Under the pieces are notes generated by a model. The model searched no databases. It saw nothing but the letters and a program-made list of their open reading frames with translations, and had not been told where the DNA came from. From positions 1,364,001 to 1,428,000 of the forward strand of contig CAXXDU010000002.1 in assembly GCA_963667535.2 (NCBI GenBank): a DNA stretch of 64,000 nt, given 5' to 3'. The stretch is from UBA5614 sp963667535 (GTDB lineage Bacteria; Cloacimonadota; Cloacimonadia; Cloacimonadales; Cloacimonadaceae). The translations under genes and the position numbers were made by a program. Shown in pieces: positions 1-7,707 of this stretch (its first letter is position 1; every line of letters begins with the position of its first letter).

Positions 1-978
1 GATAAGCTCAATTATCTTCTTGCGGCATTCGTATCTGTCCATGCCTCTGAATTGCTCAGGCGCATTGTCATTGATAATGCCGTGCTCATCCATAATCAGC
101 AGGCGTTCCAGATTATGCCGGTTGCCGATTTCAAAGTCATTAGGGTCATGCGCAGGAGTAACCTTTACGCAGCCTGTTCCGAATTCCATATCCACATAAT
201 CATCGGCAATCACGGGAATAGTCCTGTCCGTGAGGGGCAGAATCAATTCCTTGCCAATCAGATGCTGATAACGTTCATCTTTGGGATTAACAGCCACTGC
301 AGTATCTCCCAGCATGGTTTCGGGACGGGTCGTAGCGATAATTACATGACCGCTTCCGTCTTTATAGGGATATTTAAAATACCACAATTTGCCGTTCTCG
401 TCAGCGTGTTCTACTTCGTCATTAGCGAGTGCAGTCACGCAGCGCGGACACCAGTTGATAATGTATTTCCCTTTGTATATCAAGCCATCGTTATAGAGGC
501 TCACAAACACTTCTTTCACGGCTTTGGAAAGCATTTCGTCCATTGTGAAACGCTGGCGTGTCCAGTCACAGGAGCAGCCCAATTGCTTAAGCTGTTCAAT
601 GATTCTGTCGCCTTTTTCTTCTTTCCATTTCCAGATCAGACTGACAAGTTCTTCCCGACCTATTTGATGTCTCGTCTTCCCCTGGGTGGCAAGTTGCTTT
701 TCAACAACGTTCTGCGTGGCAATGCCGGCATGGTCTACACCGGGCAGCCATAGAGTCGGTTCACCGCACATGCGGTGATATCGGACAATGACATCTTGCA
801 GAGTGTTATTGAGCACGTGCCCCATGTGCAGGATTCCTGTCACATTCGGCGGGGGAATGAGTATGGTAAAGGGTTTTCTGGTCTTGTCAATGCTAGGCGT
901 GAAATACCCCTTTTCCGACCAGAACCGATACCATTTCTTCTCAATCTGAGAAGGATCATAGGTCTTGTTGATTTCCAT
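1..978 (-). CDS. valS: Valine-tRNA ligase, N-terminal part (runs off the left edge)
   Basis: Class I aminoacyl-tRNA synthetase that charges tRNA-Val in the cytoplasm. The reverse strand reads through 326 codons without a stop and leaves the window in frame, so only the N-terminal part is present. Translation starts MEINKTYDPSQIEKKW, has the nucleotide-binding signature PPPNVTGILHMGH (HMGH at residues 51-54), then LPGVDHAGIATQ and a CPRC motif within NWCPRCVTALAND, all typical of ValRS. The ATG at 978-976 follows AGAGGT on the minus strand, a good ribosome binding site. The KMSKS motif and anticodon-binding domain lie outside the window. No T-box leader is recognisable upstream; that DNA is a palindromic repeat. 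Confidence 0.95.
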   Translation of the reverse strand, partial: MEINKTYDPSQIEKKWYRFWSEKGYFTPSIDKTRKPFTILIPPPNVTGILHMGHVLNNTLQDVIVRYHRMCGEPTLWLPGVDHAGIATQNVVEKQLATQGKTRHQIGREELVSLIWKWKEEKGDRIIEQLKQLGCSCDWTRQRFTMDEMLSKAVKEVFVSLYNDGLIYKGKYIINWCPRCVTALANDEVEHADENGKLWYFKYPYKDGSGHVIIATTRPETMLGDTAVAVNPKDERYQHLIGKELILPLTDRTIPVIADDYVDMEFGTGCVKVTPAHDPNDFEIGNRHNLERLLIMDEHGIINDNAPEQFRGMDRYECRKKIIELI

Positions 979-1068
979 TTTCTTTACCTCTTTGTTATTG
1001 GGTCGGGAAAGTTTTCACTATGCTCAGACAAATTTGAGTAAGTGTTTATCTTGTCAACAGTAAAGCGA

Positions 1069-1117
1069 TAGTATCCCGCTCCGTGTCATGGTGAGCCTGT
1101 CGAACCACGGGATACTA
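1069..1117. repeat. Palindromic intergenic repeat
   Basis: Ten-base perfect arms (TAGTATCCCG and CGGGATACTA) enclose an inner CCGTG/CACGG pairing and a core reading CATGGTGAGCCTGTCGAACC. Similar cores occur as dispersed repeats in many bacteria, to my memory. It lies just upstream of the valS start on the minus strand. Confidence 0.7.
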
Positions 1118-1123
1118 TTCCAT

Positions 1124-1608
1124 GTTTTCTACCCACAGAGACACAGAGGGAAAAGAGAGGAAAGAGAGTTTTTGCTATTTAGAGTCACGGAGTCACGGAG
1201 ACACAGAGTTATTTAGTGGAAAGGTGGAACAGTGGAACGGTGGTGTCATTCCTGCGAATGCGGGAATCTTGCTATTTAGAGACACGGAGTCACGGAGTCA
1301 CAGAGACACAGAGTTATTTAGTGGATAGGTGGAACAGTGGAAAGGTGAAACAGTGTCATTCCTGCGAAAGCGGGAATCTTAACCTTATCACCTAATCACT
1401 TTATCACTTTTTTCTACCCACAGAGACACGGAGGGAAAAGAGAGGAAAGAGAGTTTTGCTTTTTAGAGACACGGAGTCACGAAGACACAGAGAATTTAGT
1501 GGAAAGGTGGAACAGTGGAACGGTGAAACAGTGTCATTCCTGCGAAAGCGGGAATCTTAACCTAATCACTTTATCACTTTTTTCTACCCACAGAGGCACA
1601 GAGAGCAC
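1124..1608. repeat. Composite tandem repeat array
   Basis: About three rounds of the same series of short modules: TTTCTACCCACAGAGACAC-type runs (starting near 1127, 1420 and 1581), stuttering ACGGAGTCACGGAG tracts, a GTGGAACAGTGGAA tract, and a hairpin module TCATTCCTGCGAAAGCGGGA (near 1248, 1356 and 1534) whose loop is GAAA. Copies differ by a few bases. ORFs through it are only repeat translated and are not called as genes. The spacing is irregular and there are no unique spacers, so this is not a CRISPR array. Confidence 0.8.
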
Positions 1609-1864
1609 AGTCCGGTAGGACGACACTATGTAACACGGCACGTGAGTGCTGTGCATGAGAGGAAAAATCACACAGAGTCCGGTAGGACGAAACTATGTAA
1701 CTCGGCACGTGAGTGCCGTGCATGAGAAAGAAAAACAAATAGAGTCCGTGAGGACGACACAAACAACTATACATCATATCCAGTGCCGTCCTCCGGACTC
1801 ATATTGTAGGATGGTATTACCCCGGCACTCACGTGCCGGGTTACATAGTTTCGTTCTCCGAACT
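1609..1864. repeat. Dispersed repeat family, two direct copies, one fragment and one inverted copy
   Basis: Direct copies at about 1609-1660 and 1676-1727 begin AGTCCGGTAGGACGA, continue through CTATGTAAC and end in a GGCACGTGAGTGC palindrome. A fragment begins near 1743, and an inverted copy runs about 1820-1864. An inverted CCGTCCTCCGGACT fragment lies at about 1786-1799. The arms could fold into a long hairpin. No coding content. Confidence 0.7.
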
Positions 1865-1956
1865 AACCACCACATATCTCTGATCTTCCTCTTCCACTAA
1901 TGCACTGTTCCCTGCTTATGTCTCTATTTATCCTCTTTTATATATTAGCTGACGGT

Positions 1957-2025
1957 AGGGGTCTGCAGGGAGTCATCAGGGAGTCTGCAGGGACTTTAGT
2001 CCCAAAAGACTCCCTCAAGAGTCTC
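1957..2025. repeat. 11-nt phased palindromic element (copy A)
   Basis: The word GGGAGTCNNCA recurs at 1968 and 1979, with a variant at 1957, each 11 nt apart. A central hairpin GGGACTTTAGTCCC (1990-2003) follows, and then the inverted words end in CCC at 2003, CTCCC at 2014 and CTC at 2025, again 11 nt apart. Very similar to the element at 28132-28200. No coding sense is supported. Confidence 0.7.
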
Positions 2026-2381
2026 TGTAAATTCTCTGCGTCAAGCACAAGAGATATGAGCAGGAAAAGAGAGATTACTAACGATTGACGAATAACAATT
2101 AACGACATGCTTATCTAATTGAAAGCTCTTTGCTCTTTCTCTGTCCTTTTTCTAATCTCTTCTATCAAGAGTAAACCCATGCTTCAATCCCTATACGCTT
2201 ACATAGGAATCGCAAGGGCATTATAAGGAAGGCATATCTGACCAGCCTAAGGCCAGAGCAAGATGTAACCTAAATCTTAGTTTGGATAACACCATTCTAA
2301 AGAATGGGATACATCTCAGTCCCCACCTCCCAATTCATAATTTGCAGCTCCGTTGCTCCACGTTTCATCAGACAACTCACA
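2026..2381. other. Gene-free stretch between repeat elements
   Basis: No credible gene, tRNA or terminator seen. The only recognisable content is CAGCCTAAGGCCAGAGCA at about 2243-2260, which matches 32884-32901 with one change. AT-rich spacer otherwise. Confidence 0.5.
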
Positions 2382-2440
2382 GTCAACACACAGCGGACAA
2401 TCAGCGGACTAAAGTCCGTCAATTGTCCGCTGATTGTTCC
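2382..2440. repeat. 11-nt phased palindromic element (copy H)
   Basis: GCGGAC occurs at 2393 and 2404 on the left arm. GTCCG, GTCCG and GTTCC start at 2414, 2425 and 2436 on the right arm. All spacings are 11 nt. The centre is CGGACTAAAGTCCG. Same architecture as copies A and B, but a different word. Confidence 0.65.
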
Positions 2441-2666
2441 TTGATACTCGGCTAATCAATCGAATAGGAAATGAGGACATACTTTGAACAGTAAAAGGAC
2501 AGACTTTATCTAATAAATATTTCTTGACAAGTAGAACAAAAAGCAAAAATTATTTCAAAGAGAAAGGACAATTCCCGAAAACATATACATATAGGATGTA
2601 AATAGTAATTGATTTGGCAAAGTCTATGGCTTTGAGGGTGATTTATTAGAAGCAAAGGAGTATTGT

Positions 2667-3317
2667 ATGAAGAGTTGGAAGCTACTTAAAATATCTGTTT
2701 TTGCAATTGTCTTATTTATCATATTCAGTGCGATGCTGCTTACTTACCGTTACATAAAAATTAATACATATCATCATTATATTTACGTTCTTGAACATAA
2801 GGCTGATTTTGTTAAAGACAAATATGGCAAATCCTATCAGTTATTCAAGAATGATGCCATTATTGTGTCATTGGTTAGTCCTTTTTTGAATGAAAAGAGT
2901 GGAAATACTGAATGTGCGCTGTTAACTATTCCCATAAAACAGGCGGATAATAAAAATAAACCCTACACAGTTGAAGTTATGAATCTGTGGATTGTAGATA
3001 GGAAAAACAACCAAACAATTCCGGACGGATTGCCATTAGTATACGCGAATGGCCAGTATTTTTCACAGGAATTTCAATCAGTACCAATAGCGTTCAGACA
3101 GTCAATTACAAAAACTGGCAGTCTGGACGCATTCATTTTTCGACATATATTTTCAAGAGCATATGATATAGAGTTTAAGGATTTTCCCCCAAAAGTAACC
3201 ATAAACTATTATGCTAAGATTGATATACATGGAAAAGAAATAATAATTAACAAGCAGATGGACTTCGTTAAAAGAAAGAAAATCTTGATTTATAAGAATA
3301 AGCATAATTTGTTTTAG
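2667..3317 (+). CDS. Membrane-anchored hypothetical protein (216 aa)
   Basis: Not recognised. The N-terminus has a single hydrophobic helix (about residues 8-28, FAIVLFIIFSAMLLTY) after a short basic stretch, which suggests an uncleaved anchor or signal sequence with the remaining 185 residues outside the cytoplasm. The soluble part is polar, without cysteine clusters or repeats, and ends in a lysine-rich tail. Start chosen at ATG 2667 because AAAGGAG sits 7 nt upstream. It stands alone between the repeat island and pyrB, and its low GC compared with pyrB hints at an accessory gene. Confidence 0.6.
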   Translation: MKSWKLLKISVFAIVLFIIFSAMLLTYRYIKINTYHHYIYVLEHKADFVKDKYGKSYQLFKNDAIIVSLVSPFLNEKSGNTECALLTIPIKQADNKNKPYTVEVMNLWIVDRKNNQTIPDGLPLVYANGQYFSQEFQSVPIAFRQSITKTGSLDAFIFRHIFSRAYDIEFKDFPPKVTINYYAKIDIHGKEIIINKQMDFVKRKKILIYKNKHNLF

Positions 3318-3494
3318 AACAGATGCTACATATCTTTTGTTGATGATATAAGGATTTATCGGGTCTGACATAAGGGAATAACACTCCACAGAAGAAATAA
3401 TATGTTCATAATTTCCTTGACCAAAACTCACAATCTATAAAATAGATACCATATTACCTTTAATCTTGCCCGGTGAGGCAGAAAGGAGAAGCTT

Positions 3495-4433
3495 ATGAAT
3501 AACACCTTCAACTTTATCAACCGCAATGTTTTTGACCTCGACGACTATTCAGCTGAAGAAATCATGTATATCTTGGATGCTGCAAAAGGCATGAAAGAGA
3601 TTAATCTGCGTGAATACAAAAAAATCCCAACTCTCCGAGGCAAAACAGTTTGCACCCTCTTTATCGAAAACAGCACCCGCACCCGAATGTCATTTGAACT
3701 GGCAGCCAGTCGCTTATCGGCAGACGTGGTCAGTTTCCAGGAAGCAACCTCGGCGTTATCCAAAGGTGAAAGCCTGCAGGATACGGTCTATACGCTGAAT
3801 GCGATGGGTATTGACCTCTATGTAATAAGGCACAGCAGTCCGGGCAGTCCGCAACTGGTACACAAATACTCCGGCAAACCTGTTATCAACGGGGGAGATG
3901 GTCGTCATGCGCATCCCACTCAAGCCTTGCTGGATATCTTTTCCATCTGGGAGAGGATTGGCAGTATCAAAGGACTCAAAATCACCATCGTCGGCGATAT
4001 CCTCAATAGCCGTGTGGTGCGTTCCAACCTGATTGGCATGAAGAAACTGGGCGCAACCGTAACAGTCTGTGGTCCCCGTACCCTGATGCCGGGATATATG
4101 GAAGATGTCTATGGCTGCAAAGTGGAATATGACCTCAAGACAGCGTTAAAAGATGCTGATTGTGTTATGGGACTCAGAATGCAATTGGAACGTCAGACTG
4201 AAGGTCTTTTCCCCTCTCTGGAGGAATATACCAAACACTATGTACTTTCCAAAGACACCATCAAGTGGGCAAAGAAAGACGCTCTGATTATGCATCCGGG
4301 TCCAATGAACCGCGGGGTGGAGATTCTGCCGGAAATTGCCGACAGTACGCAGAGTATCATTATCGAGCAGGTAGCCAATGGCGTAGCAGTCAGAATGGCG
4401 CTGCTGTTTTTGATACTGGGCGGCAAGGCGTAG
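3495..4433 (+). CDS. pyrB: Aspartate carbamoyltransferase catalytic subunit
   Basis: Condenses carbamoyl phosphate and L-aspartate to N-carbamoyl-aspartate, the committed step of pyrimidine synthesis. At 312 residues it has normal length. The carbamoyl-phosphate motif STRTRMSFE is at residues 60-68, the mobile lysine loop SKGES at 89-93, the HPTQ motif at 140-143 and the aspartate-loop motif MHPGPMNRG at 266-274. Strong AAAGGAG precedes ATG 3495. First gene of a pyrB-C-K-D set on one strand. No pyrI regulatory subunit follows; instead there is a palindrome, hairpin repeats and an insertion sequence before pyrC. Confidence 0.97.
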   Translation: MNNTFNFINRNVFDLDDYSAEEIMYILDAAKGMKEINLREYKKIPTLRGKTVCTLFIENSTRTRMSFELAASRLSADVVSFQEATSALSKGESLQDTVYTLNAMGIDLYVIRHSSPGSPQLVHKYSGKPVINGGDGRHAHPTQALLDIFSIWERIGSIKGLKITIVGDILNSRVVRSNLIGMKKLGATVTVCGPRTLMPGYMEDVYGCKVEYDLKTALKDADCVMGLRMQLERQTEGLFPSLEEYTKHYVLSKDTIKWAKKDALIMHPGPMNRGVEILPEIADSTQSIIIEQVANGVAVRMALLFLILGGKA

Positions 4434-4435
4434 TA

Positions 4436-4457
4436 GTGTAGCTTTCCAAAGCTACAC
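4436..4457. repeat. Perfect 22-nt palindrome after pyrB
   Basis: GTGTAGCTTTCCAAAGCTAC followed by AC is a 10-bp inverted repeat with a 2-nt centre, two bases after the pyrB stop codon. There is no T tract, so it is not a standard terminator. Confidence 0.6.
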
Positions 4458-4463
4458 AAAGGG

Positions 4464-4499
4464 TGTCGTTCCTGCGCAGGCAGGAATCCAGCCTGTTTT
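4464..4499 (+). repeat. Hairpin repeat, left-type copy 1
   Basis: TGTCGTTCCTGCGCAGGCAG then GAATCCAGCCTGTTTT. The core folds as a perfect 7-bp stem TTCCTGC/GCAGGAA with a GCAG loop. The same unit borders both GIY-YIG cassettes. Confidence 0.85.
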
Positions 4500-4663
4500 C
4501 CAATAAGGAGCTAAATATACAATGGAAGACACGAAAACATCAATGTGTCGTTCCTGCGTAGGCAGGAATCCAGCCTGTGGTATAGATTTGGGAGATGGTA
4601 TACAAAGTAAACTTGTCACATAGGTAACACTTTAATAAGTGAAGCGGCATGGAGGAATATGCC

Positions 4664-5920
4664 ATGCCCTGGAGAGAGATTAAACCTATGGACGAGAAAT
4701 TGAAGCTTATATCAGACTGGTTAAGCGGTAACTACAAGATAACAGAGTTAGCTGAATCATATCAGATCAGCAGAAAGACAATATATAAGTGGATAGGGCG
4801 CTATCAAAAGTATAGCGTTGATGGATTAAAGGATCAAAGCAGAGCACCTTTGAGTCATCCCAATCAAACATCTCAAGAAGTATTGAAGTTGCTAATAGAT
4901 TTTAAGCTTGAGCATCTCAAATGGGGTCCAAAAAAGCTTGTATCTGTATTATCAAAGAAGCATCCTACCTTGGAATTTCCATGTGCCAGCACAGCTCAGA
5001 CATGGTTAAAGAGGAATGGTTTAGTGAAAAAGCGTAAACCCAGAAGAACCGTACCACCCTATACAGAGCCTTTCAAGGGGAGCAATAAATCAAATGCATC
5101 CTGGAGTATTGATTACAAGGGGCAGTTTAAAACTAAGGACGGATTGTATTGTTATCCTCTAACGATAATAGATAACTATAGCAGGTGCCTGTTACTCTGC
5201 AAGAGTCTTATCAGTCCCAATTATGAAGACACTAAAAGATGGGTAGATTGGGCTTTTCAGGAGTATGGGTTACCCGAAGCAATCAGGTCAGATAATGGGG
5301 TTCCATTTGCTGTGGCTAGTTTAACCGGTCTGAGTCGTTTAACAATTGATTGGATAAGTCTGGGTATCAAGCATGAGCGCATAGATAAAGGGCATCCTGA
5401 GCAGAATGGGCGTCTGGAACGTTTTCATCGCACACTTAAAGATGAGGCAACGAAGCCTCCTAAGAGTAACATATATGAACAGCAACAAGAGTTCGAGAGA
5501 TACAGGCAAGAGTATAATGAAGAGCGTCCTCATGAGTCTCTAGGGCAAATAACACCATCAGAGTTGTATATTAAGAGCACCAGAAAGTATCCTTTGCGGA
5601 GAAAACAACCTGTATACGACTCAGACTTAATAGTCAGAAAAGTAAAGCGTTCCGGTGAGTTCTCTCACCGAAATGGCTTCTATTATATTTGCCAATTGTT
5701 AGAGGGTAAGTACATAGGCATAAGAGAAACGAAAGATGGATTTATGGAAGTGTACTATTATGATGTACTAGTAGCAAGGATTAATATGAATGGTGGTAAG
5801 TACTACCGCAAGACTTCGAAGCCACTTTGGGGCGCTGTTCCGCTACGCTCCACAGCGCCCCAAAGTAACAAGGAATTAAAGATTGAACTTGCCAAGAATG
5901 AAGCTTGGATAAATAAGTAA
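4664..5920 (+). CDS. IS481-family transposase
   Basis: DDE recombinase of the IS481/IS3 superfamily. The N-terminus holds a helix-turn-helix of the ELAESYQISRKTIYKWIGRY type (about residues 25-50) and a second winged region. The rve catalytic core follows: D150 in WSIDYKG, D210 in RSDNG and E252 in NGRLERFHRTL. ATG 4664 is preferred over the in-frame ATG 4649 because GGAGG at 4651-4655 is correctly spaced for it. The C-terminal 30 residues are encoded partly by a 15-bp perfect inverted repeat (5824-5866), which looks like a later insertion. Full length at 418 residues. Confidence 0.9.
   Translation: MPWREIKPMDEKLKLISDWLSGNYKITELAESYQISRKTIYKWIGRYQKYSVDGLKDQSRAPLSHPNQTSQEVLKLLIDFKLEHLKWGPKKLVSVLSKKHPTLEFPCASTAQTWLKRNGLVKKRKPRRTVPPYTEPFKGSNKSNASWSIDYKGQFKTKDGLYCYPLTIIDNYSRCLLLCKSLISPNYEDTKRWVDWAFQEYGLPEAIRSDNGVPFAVASLTGLSRLTIDWISLGIKHERIDKGHPEQNGRLERFHRTLKDEATKPPKSNIYEQQQEFERYRQEYNEERPHESLGQITPSELYIKSTRKYPLRRKQPVYDSDLIVRKVKRSGEFSHRNGFYYICQLLEGKYIGIRETKDGFMEVYYYDVLVARINMNGGKYYRKTSKPLWGAVPLRSTAPQSNKELKIELAKNEAWINK
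5824..5866. repeat. 15-bp perfect inverted repeat inside the transposase gene
   Basis: Arms ACTTTGGGGCGCTGT (5824-5838) and ACAGCGCCCCAAAGT (5852-5866) around a 13-nt loop TCCGCTACGCTCC. It is GC-rich compared with its surroundings and in frame with the transposase. REP-like in form. Confidence 0.75.
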
Positions 5921-6000
5921 TAGTGTAACCTATGTGCCTGGTTTACTTTGTAACCTATGTAATATTCAAACACTGTTTTAAAACCTAAAAGAGTCCGATT

Positions 6001-6297
6001 ATGAAAAGATACTATGTATATATTCTTGCCAGCGAGCGCAATGGTACCCTTTACATTGGGATGACAAGCAATCTGGCAGTGCGTGTTATGGCGCACAAAG
6101 ACCATACATTTAAGGGGTTTACTGACAAGTATAATGTTACTAAGCTTGTTTATCTTGAGATTTATGATACACCTATGGAAGCAATAATGAGAGAAAAACA
6201 ACTTAAGAAATGGAAAAGAAGTTGGAAGAAGAGAATAATAGAGGAGATGAATCCGGAGTGGGAAGATTTGTCTGAAAAGGAAGATTTTGTGCTTTAA
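6001..6297 (+). CDS. GIY-YIG nuclease domain protein (cassette copy 1)
   Basis: Small single-domain endonuclease of the UvrC-N/YhbQ-like GIY-YIG family, 98 residues. YVYIL (residues 5-9) and YIG (18-20) form the signature; R28 and a downstream glutamate in EAIMREKQLKKWK (E60 or E65) fit the catalytic positions. Such enzymes cut DNA using one metal ion; a role in spreading its own cassette is inference. 91 of 98 residues match the copy at 8592. There is no strong ribosome binding site (AAGAG only). It is flanked by inverted hairpin repeats and sits between pyrB and pyrC in the operon direction. Confidence 0.85.
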   Translation: MKRYYVYILASERNGTLYIGMTSNLAVRVMAHKDHTFKGFTDKYNVTKLVYLEIYDTPMEAIMREKQLKKWKRSWKKRIIEEMNPEWEDLSEKEDFVL

Positions 6298-6410
6298 AAC
6301 AGGCTGGATTCCTGCCTGCGCAGGAACGACAAACAAAACAGGCTGGATTCCTGCCTGCGCAGGAACGACAAACAAAACAGGCTGGATTCCTGCCTACGCA
6401 GGAACGACAC
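6296..6410 (-). repeat. Three tandem hairpin repeats, right-type (inverse of the left copies)
   Basis: Units starting at 6296, 6335 and 6374 (period 39) read AACAGGCTGGATTCCTGCCT then a GCGC or ACGC core and AGGAACGACA. They are the reverse complement of the units at 4464 and 4546. The third carries the CTAC loop variant. The pyrC ribosome binding site begins 7 nt beyond the last copy. Confidence 0.9.
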
Positions 6411-6427
6411 AATAAAGAGGAGATAAA

Positions 6428-7696
6428 ATGAAAAAGCTTATAATAAATGGCACAGTCTATTACAACGGCGCATTCGTGAAGAAAGATATATTGATAGTTA
6501 AAGACAAGATATCTGAGATAAACGACAAGATAACTGAGCAGGCAGATGAGACAATCGATGCTAAAGACAAGTATGTCTTCCCCGGTTTTGTGGATATTCA
6601 TTGTCATCTCAGAGACCCGGGACAGACTTATAAAGAAGACATAATCACAGGGACCAAGGCTGCTGCCAAAGGCGGTTACACCACCGTTTGTGCCATGCCG
6701 AATACAGAGCCGGTGGTAGATAATATCGCTACAGTGGAATTCATCCAGAGACGTGCTCATGACCTGGGGAATTGCAAAGTCAAAGTAATAGGCGCAATCA
6801 CCAAACAAATCGAAGGCAAAGAAATCAGTGAAATGGCAAGCATGAAAGAAGGCGGAATTGTTGCAGTCAGTGATGACGGACACTGCGTGCAGAACGGCAA
6901 GCTGATGCAGAACTGTATGAAATATGCCACCAATTACAAGATACCCATCATCATCCATGCGGAGGATTATAACTTCGCCGGCAAAGGACAGATACATTCA
7001 GGGAAAATAGCCACGCAACTCGGCTTGAGCAGTATTCCTCCCATCTCGGAAGAACTGATTATCGCACGTGACATCATGCTGGCAGAAAGCACCAAAGCCA
7101 GATTACATATAGCGCATGTTTCTTCTGCTAAAAGCCTGGAGCTGATCAAACAGGCAAAACAAAAAGGACTGCCGGTAACATGTGAAGTTACTCCCCACCA
7201 TCTGTTGCTGAATGAAGAAGCCTGTGTAAACTTCGATACCAATACCAAATGCAAACCACCTCTGCGTTCAGAATTTGACAGGCTGGCTTTAATCGAAGCG
7301 TTGAATTCAGGACTGATTGATTGCATTGCCACAGACCATGCACCGCATGCGGATTATGAAAAGGAACTGGAATTTGATAAAGCTCCCTTTGGCATCAATG
7401 GCTTTGAAGCTGCTTTTGCGTCTCTCTATACAAATCTGGTAGAGAAAGGTCAAATAACTCTGGAAAGGCTGATTGAAGCTTTGACCAATGCTCCTGCCAA
7501 GCTGTTGGATTTAAAAGCCGGGATTATCGAAAAGGGTATGCAGGCTGACATCACAATTGCAGATTTAAAGGATAGTATTTGTCTCGAGACAGACAATATG
7601 TTGTCCAAATCGAAGAATACTCCCTGGTTAGGTAAAAAGCTGCAGGGCAAGATTGTCACTACCATCTGTGACGGTAAAGTCACATGGCAAGCCTGA
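6428..7696 (+). CDS. pyrC: Dihydroorotase
   Basis: Zinc amidohydrolase that cyclises N-carbamoyl-aspartate to dihydroorotate. Length (422) and motifs match the type I, PyrC/AllB-like class: DIHCHLRDPG with metal ligands H58 and H60, an IIHAED segment, HIAHVSS, TPHHLLL, and TDHAPH with catalytic D303. AAGAGGAG precedes the ATG. It overlaps the longest open frame of pyrK but not its preferred start. The upstream hairpin repeats could affect transcription from pyrB into pyrC. Confidence 0.97.
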   Translation: MKKLIINGTVYYNGAFVKKDILIVKDKISEINDKITEQADETIDAKDKYVFPGFVDIHCHLRDPGQTYKEDIITGTKAAAKGGYTTVCAMPNTEPVVDNIATVEFIQRRAHDLGNCKVKVIGAITKQIEGKEISEMASMKEGGIVAVSDDGHCVQNGKLMQNCMKYATNYKIPIIIHAEDYNFAGKGQIHSGKIATQLGLSSIPPISEELIIARDIMLAESTKARLHIAHVSSAKSLELIKQAKQKGLPVTCEVTPHHLLLNEEACVNFDTNTKCKPPLRSEFDRLALIEALNSGLIDCIATDHAPHADYEKELEFDKAPFGINGFEAAFASLYTNLVEKGQITLERLIEALTNAPAKLLDLKAGIIEKGMQADITIADLKDSICLETDNMLSKSKNTPWLGKKLQGKIVTTICDGKVTWQA

Positions 7697-7707
7697 TAAG
7701 GGTTTTT

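Larger units (their letters stand above)
4598..5955 (+). mobile_element. IS481-family insertion sequence
   Basis: Imperfect terminal inverted repeats flank one transposase gene. The left end contains ACAAAGTAAAC (4602) and CACATAGGTAACAC (4617). The right end contains GTGTAACCTATGTG (5923) and GTTTACTTTGT (5941), in inverted order and with the same spacing. Exact ends are uncertain by about 10 bases, and no target duplication could be read with confidence. The transposase is intact, so the element may be active. Confidence 0.75.
4546..6410 (+). mobile_element. GIY-YIG cassette 1, interrupted by an IS481-family element
   Basis: Left hairpin repeat at 4546-4578 (loop variant GTAG), then the inserted IS (about 4598-5955), then the remaining cassette leader (TGTTTTAAAACCTAAAAGAG near 5973), the GIY-YIG gene at 6001-6297, and three inverted copies of the hairpin repeat at 6296-6410 with a period of 39 nt. 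The outermost right copy carries the loop variant CTAC, the exact complement of the GTAG in the left copy, while the inner two carry CTGC. The uninterrupted relative at 8532-8922 shows what the leader looked like before the insertion. Confidence 0.65.

Noticed and set aside
979..1120. T-box leader for valS
   Set aside because: No T-box sequence, specifier stem or terminator is visible; the space is filled by a palindromic repeat.
1124..1608. Possible CRISPR array
   Set aside because: Repeats are irregular, spacers are themselves repeated, and no cas genes are near.
1122..2088. Several open frames of 60-84 codons on both strands
   Set aside because: They are translations of repeat arrays, with no ribosome binding sites and repeat-derived protein sequence.
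5803..6997. Minus-strand open frames of 190 and 264 codons over the GIY-YIG and pyrC genes
   Set aside because: They are antisense shadows; the first begins with repeated VPAQAGIQ-type translation of the hairpin repeats.
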